A stretch of 8,332 bases of DNA from assembly GCA_945787925.1 (NCBI GenBank), contig CALZJY010000073.1:1-8332 (forward strand), in the 5' to 3' direction. Source of the DNA: an uncultured Anaerosporobacter sp. Its GTDB lineage: Bacteria; Bacillota; Clostridia; Lachnospirales; Lachnospiraceae. The position numbers and the translations under genes were made by a program. Each line of letters begins with the position of its first letter. Position 1 is the first letter of the stretch. The notes below the pieces were generated by a model. It had not been told where the DNA came from. It did no database searches and saw only the letters and a program-made list of their open reading frames with translations. Below are positions 5,631-8,332 of the stretch, in pieces.

Positions 5631-5631
5631 A

Positions 5632-6153
5632 ATGTCAGAGAATGTTAAAGTACTAATTTCAGAACAAGAAGTAACAGAAAAGATCCAAGAGCTTGCGGAT
5701 CGAATTAATAAGGATTATGAAGGAAAAGAAATTCATCTGATTTGTGTTTTAAAAGGTAGCGTATTTATTACTTGTGAGCTAGCGAAGAGACTTACAGTAC
5801 CAGTAACGATGGATTTTATGAGTGTATCTAGTTACGGGGATACTCAAGAAAGCTCAGGAAGAGTTAAGATTGTAAAAGATTTAGACGAATCGATTGCTGG
5901 AAAAGATGTTCTTATCGTAGAAGATATCATTGATAGTGGTAGAACACTAAGTCACTTAATTCAGTTATTACAAAGCAGACAACCAAATAGCGTAAGACTT
6001 TGTACACTACTTGATAAACCAGATCGTCGTGTGACTGACGTGACTGTTGATTATACAGGGTTTGTTATCCCTGACGAATTTGTAGTAGGTTACGGGTTAG
6101 ATTATGCTCAAAAATTCAGAAACCTACCATACATCGGAGTCGTTGTAGAATAA
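5632..6153 (+). CDS. hpt: Hypoxanthine(-guanine) phosphoribosyltransferase
   Basis: This 173-residue protein is a standard-length type I phosphoribosyltransferase that salvages hypoxanthine and guanine with PRPP to IMP and GMP in the cytoplasm. It has the LKGSVF loop (about 39-44), the flexible-loop region MSVSSYGDTQESSGRVKI, and the PRPP-binding signature VEDIIDSGRT (96-105) with its acidic pair Glu97-Asp98. The late LLDKPDRRV and the C-terminal VGYGLDYAQKFRNLPYIGVV are typical of the HPRT family. GGAGG (5621-5625) lies 6 nt before the ATG and within the tilS 3' end, so translation is probably coupled to tilS. The tilS-hpt-ftsH order is conserved in B. subtilis, where the gene is called hprT. 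Confidence 0.96.
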   Translation: MSENVKVLISEQEVTEKIQELADRINKDYEGKEIHLICVLKGSVFITCELAKRLTVPVTMDFMSVSSYGDTQESSGRVKIVKDLDESIAGKDVLIVEDIIDSGRTLSHLIQLLQSRQPNSVRLCTLLDKPDRRVTDVTVDYTGFVIPDEFVVGYGLDYAQKFRNLPYIGVVVE

Positions 6154-6176
6154 GGAATAGCTTTTAAGTGTGAGAG

Positions 6177-6182
6177 AGGAGG
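6177..6182 (+). promoter_or_regulatory. Ribosome binding site fixing the GTG start of ftsH
   Basis: AGGAGG, 7 nt before GTG 6190, is the only strong Shine-Dalgarno in the 36-bp gap after hpt. It places the start at a GTG rather than at the later ATG (M5, 6202). Confidence 0.8.
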
Positions 6183-6189
6183 CTTACTA

Positions 6190-8034
6190 GTGAAAAAACA
6201 AATGAGAGGTTTGGGGTTTTATGTGATCGTTATCGGGATCATTATGTTAGCATTGTACATGTCTACAAGCTTTAATCCATCGAATGCAGGATCATATAAC
6301 TATAGTCAGTTTGTAAAAGATTTAGAAGCCGGAAATGTAACGAGTGCCGATCTTTATCCAGAAGAGAACACTACTTCAGGTAAGGTAATGGTAAAATTAA
6401 AGAACAGTACACATAGCTTTACGGTAACGGATTTAGACAGCGTTGCAAACTTGTTACAGGCAAAGAAGGTATCTGCTGTTTACGTGCATGATATTGATAA
6501 GCCAAGTTGGTTCTTAACAACGCTGCTTCCATTATTAATTGGATTAGTGGTAATTATCATCTTAATGTCATTCTTTACAAGCCAGATGTCTGGCGGCGGT
6601 GGCAACAGCAAGGTGATGAACTTTGGAAAGAGCCGTGCAAAGCTTTCTACCGATGAAAATAAGAGAACTACGTTTGAAAAAGTTGCAGGTCTTCATGAAG
6701 AAAAAGAAGAACTTAGCGAAATTGTAGACTTCTTAAAGAATCCAAAGAAATACACAACGGTTGGCGCTAGAATTCCAAAGGGAGTGTTATTAGTCGGACC
6801 TCCAGGAACAGGTAAGACATTGCTTGCAAAAGCGGTAGCAGGAGAAGCTGGTGTGCCATTCTTTAGTATTTCGGGTTCTGACTTCGTAGAGATGTTTGTT
6901 GGTGTTGGTGCTTCCCGTGTAAGAGACTTATTTGAGGAAGCAAAGAAGAATTCCCCATGTATCATCTTTATTGATGAAATCGATGCGGTAGCAAGACGTC
7001 GTGGTACTGGCCTTGGTGGTGGACATGATGAAAGAGAACAAACATTAAACCAATTGTTAGTAGAAATGGATGGTTTCGGTGTGAATGAGGGCATTATCGT
7101 CCTTGCTGCAACGAACCGTGTAGATATCTTAGATCCAGCCATCTTACGTCCAGGTCGTTTTGACCGTAAAGTTACGGTTGGTAGACCAGATGTCCGCGGC
7201 AGAGAGGAAATCCTTGCAGTACATGCAAAAGGAAAACCGTTAGGCGATGATGTGGATATCAAACAGGTTGCACAGACAACGGCAGGATTTACAGGGGCAG
7301 ATTTAGAAAACTTATTAAACGAAGCTGCAATCGCAGCAGCGAAACAAGATCGCGGATTTATCGTTCAAGAGGACATTACGAAATCCTTTATCAAAGTAGG
7401 AATCGGTGCGGAAAAGAAGAGCCGCGTGATTACGGAAAAAGAAAAACGCATTACTGCTTATCATGAAGCAGGCCATGCAATCTTATTCCACTTACTTCCT
7501 GATGTGGGACCTGTGTATACGGTAAGTGTCATTCCAACAGGAAATGGTGCTGGCGGATATACGATGCCACTTCCAGAACGTGATGCGATGTATGTCACAA
7601 AAGGAAAGATGCTTCAAGATATTACGGTTGCCTTAGGTGGTCGTGTTGCAGAAGCTTTAATTTTTGATGATATTACGACAGGAGCATCCCAAGATATCAA
7701 GCAAGCCACAGGCGAAGCTCGCTCTATGGTGATCAAATATGGATTCTCCGAAAAGGTTGGTCCAATCAACTACGATAACGATGACGATGAAGTATTCATC
7801 GGAAGAGATATCGGTCATACGAAACATTTCAGCGACAAAGTGGCACATACGATCGATGATGAAGTAAAAGCGATTGTAGATAGTTGTTATGAACAAGCGA
7901 AGACAATCCTTACTGAAAATATCGACGTGCTTCACAAGTGTGCGGAATTATTAGTAGAAAAAGAACGTATCGGTCGAGAAGAATTTGAAGCATTATTTGA
8001 ACGTAATGAAACAGAGTCTTTAGACAAAGAATAG
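6190..8034 (+). CDS. ftsH: FtsH, membrane-anchored ATP-dependent zinc metalloprotease
   Basis: FtsH is a hexameric AAA+ protease of the cytoplasmic membrane that degrades unassembled membrane proteins and regulatory proteins. At 614 residues the length is typical. Order: transmembrane helix 1 (about 9-24), extracytoplasmic domain (about 25-105), transmembrane helix 2 (about 107-129), a Gly-rich linker, then the AAA+ module. The AAA+ module has Walker A GPPGTGKT (203-210), pore loop FVGVG, Walker B IIFIDEID (258-265) and the second region of homology RPGRFDR with Arg320 and Arg323. The M41 protease domain has the zinc site HEAGH (425-429, catalytic Glu426) and a third ligand at Asp502 in GASQDIKQAT. 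All catalytic residues are intact. It lies 36 bp after hpt with no terminator between, so probably shares its transcript, and it is followed at once by a strong terminator. Confidence 0.97.
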   Translation: MKKQMRGLGFYVIVIGIIMLALYMSTSFNPSNAGSYNYSQFVKDLEAGNVTSADLYPEENTTSGKVMVKLKNSTHSFTVTDLDSVANLLQAKKVSAVYVHDIDKPSWFLTTLLPLLIGLVVIIILMSFFTSQMSGGGGNSKVMNFGKSRAKLSTDENKRTTFEKVAGLHEEKEELSEIVDFLKNPKKYTTVGARIPKGVLLVGPPGTGKTLLAKAVAGEAGVPFFSISGSDFVEMFVGVGASRVRDLFEEAKKNSPCIIFIDEIDAVARRRGTGLGGGHDEREQTLNQLLVEMDGFGVNEGIIVLAATNRVDILDPAILRPGRFDRKVTVGRPDVRGREEILAVHAKGKPLGDDVDIKQVAQTTAGFTGADLENLLNEAAIAAAKQDRGFIVQEDITKSFIKVGIGAEKKSRVITEKEKRITAYHEAGHAILFHLLPDVGPVYTVSVIPTGNGAGGYTMPLPERDAMYVTKGKMLQDITVALGGRVAEALIFDDITTGASQDIKQATGEARSMVIKYGFSEKVGPINYDNDDDEVFIGRDIGHTKHFSDKVAHTIDDEVKAIVDSCYEQAKTILTENIDVLHKCAELLVEKERIGREEFEALFERNETESLDKE

Positions 8035-8036
8035 AT

Positions 8037-8070
8037 AAAAGCTCATTTTCCAGAAGGAAAATGAGCTTTT
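8037..8070 (+). terminator. Rho-independent terminator after ftsH (symmetric, possibly bidirectional)
   Basis: GCTCATTTTCC (8041-8051) pairs perfectly with GGAAAATGAGC (8056-8066) around the loop AGAA. AAAA (8037-8040) and TTTT (8067-8070) extend the stem to 15 bp and could serve as U-tracts in either direction. It starts 2 nt after the ftsH stop. Confidence 0.92.
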
Positions 8071-8217
8071 ATTGTGCTTGGAGCAACTCTTGCATGTAAA
8101 TAGTTTGATAATTTTGGAAAATAGAATAAATTAATAGAAAAAATGGATGAATTTACATTAAAACCCTTGGTATTGTATAAATTTATCAATTTTAGTAGTA
8201 AATATAAACAAAAAACT

Positions 8218-8262
8218 ATTGTAATGACAAAAATGTTTGTGCACACTTATGTCATTACTAAT
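8218..8262. repeat. Inverted repeat (candidate operator) with internal TGTGCACA palindrome
   Basis: GTAATGACA (8221-8229) and TGTCATTAC (8250-8258) are perfect 9-bp complements 20 bp apart. ATT (8218-8220) and AAT (8260-8262) add three pairs past a one-base bulge. TGTGCACA (8238-8245), an 8-bp palindrome, lies near the centre. There is no T-run after it, so it is unlikely to be a terminator. Its position just before a -10 element suggests a dyad operator or activator site. Confidence 0.6.
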
Positions 8263-8270
8263 GATATACT
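8262..8270 (+). promoter_or_regulatory. Extended -10 promoter element
   Basis: TGATATACT matches the extended -10 pattern TGNTATAAT with one mismatch. No good -35 lies 16-18 bp upstream, as expected for an extended -10 or activator-dependent promoter. The inverted-repeat right arm abuts the element. Transcription would start near 8277, with at least 55 nt of leader inside the window. Confidence 0.5.
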
Positions 8271-8332
8271 ATAGGATGTAAACCCCAATACATTATATAG
8301 TTTTTGCTACACCCCATAAGTAACAAAAATAC

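Larger units (their letters stand above)
8071..8332 (+). other. A/T-rich intergenic region, control region of an unseen downstream gene
   Basis: No convincing gene is present. The region is A/T-rich with runs of stop codons. It includes a palindromic string ATAAATTTAT at 8177-8186 flanked by TTGT and CAA, a long inverted repeat (8218-8262), an extended -10 element (8262-8270), and two C-rich strings, ACCCCA at about 8282-8287 and 8313-8318. The layout suggests a regulated promoter reading rightward out of the window. Confidence 0.5.

Noticed and set aside
6080..6108. Possible ftsH promoter in the hpt 3' end (TTGTAG-17-TATGCT)
   Set aside because: Only 3 of 6 and 4 of 6 matches to the hexamers, no more than expected by chance in coding DNA of this composition.
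6693..7262. 189-residue minus-strand reading frame inside ftsH
   Set aside because: It is antisense to the AAA+ core of ftsH, has low-complexity Ser/Pro/Thr composition and no ribosome binding site. It exists because of ftsH codon use.
8110..8124. CodY-like box around AATTTTGGAAAATAG
   Set aside because: Aligned without gaps it diverges from AATTTTCWGAAAATT in the centre and right half. A/T-rich DNA gives many such partial matches.
8043..8246. 67-residue minus-strand reading frame after ftsH
   Set aside because: It starts at a GTG inside the inverted repeat with no ribosome binding site, its C-terminal codons are the ftsH terminator hairpin, and its hydrophobic Leu/Ile/Phe/Asn composition is what random A/T-rich DNA gives.
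1..8332. Mobile element, prophage, CRISPR or defence system
   Set aside because: No transposase, integrase, terminal repeats, regularly spaced repeats or foreign-looking block was found. The content is conserved housekeeping and sporulation genes, so I do not claim a novel system here.

Overview
The window is a chromosomal segment from a spore-forming Firmicute. Low-to-moderate GC, strong AGGAGG-type ribosome binding sites, consensus sigma-A promoters, sporulation-specific genes (yabP, yabQ, spoIIE) and the protein sequences all fit an anaerobic Clostridia member, probably near the Lachnospiraceae. The family placement is inferred from protein style, not from a search. All genes lie on the + strand, and the order matches the classic Bacillus subtilis yabO(rqcP)-yabP-yabQ-divIC / tRNA-Met / spoIIE / tilS-hprT-ftsH neighbourhood, with yabR, tRNA-Glu, yabS and yabT absent from this stretch.

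Layout. Positions 1-227 hold the 3' part of rqcP (S4-domain ribosome quality control factor). A strong hairpin with a U-tract (251-295) then sits exactly where yabP translation starts, so the yabP Shine-Dalgarno sequence is part of the terminator stem. yabP, yabQ and divIC (296-1410) follow as a tight cluster. A perfect-consensus sigma-A promoter begins three bases after the divIC stop and drives an elongator tRNA-Met gene (1457-1530), which ends at a terminator (1587-1619). The 337-bp gap before spoIIE contains that terminator and, further down, a promoter with perfect -35 and -10 hexamers separated by 21 bp. Spo0A-box-like heptamers lie at and upstream of the -35. This is the hallmark of Spo0A~P-activated sigma-A promoters such as B. 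subtilis spoIIE. spoIIE (1868-4177) encodes the full membrane phosphatase.

A 67-bp gap separates spoIIE from tilS-hpt-ftsH (4245-8034), in which tilS and hpt are one base apart and ftsH follows after 36 bp. A strong symmetric hairpin (8037-8070) closes the run. The last 262 bp carry no convincing gene but contain a notable inverted repeat next to an extended -10 element, probably the control region of a gene beyond the window.

How the genes work together: the segment joins sporulation functions (YabP/YabQ in the mother cell, SpoIIE at the asymmetric septum and in sigma-F activation), division (DivIC, with FtsH as a membrane protease), and translation or nucleotide housekeeping (RqcP, tRNA-Met, TilS making the Ile-decoding lysidine, Hpt salvaging purines). 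I see no mobile element, CRISPR array or novel multi-gene system. The interest is in the regulatory DNA between well-known genes.
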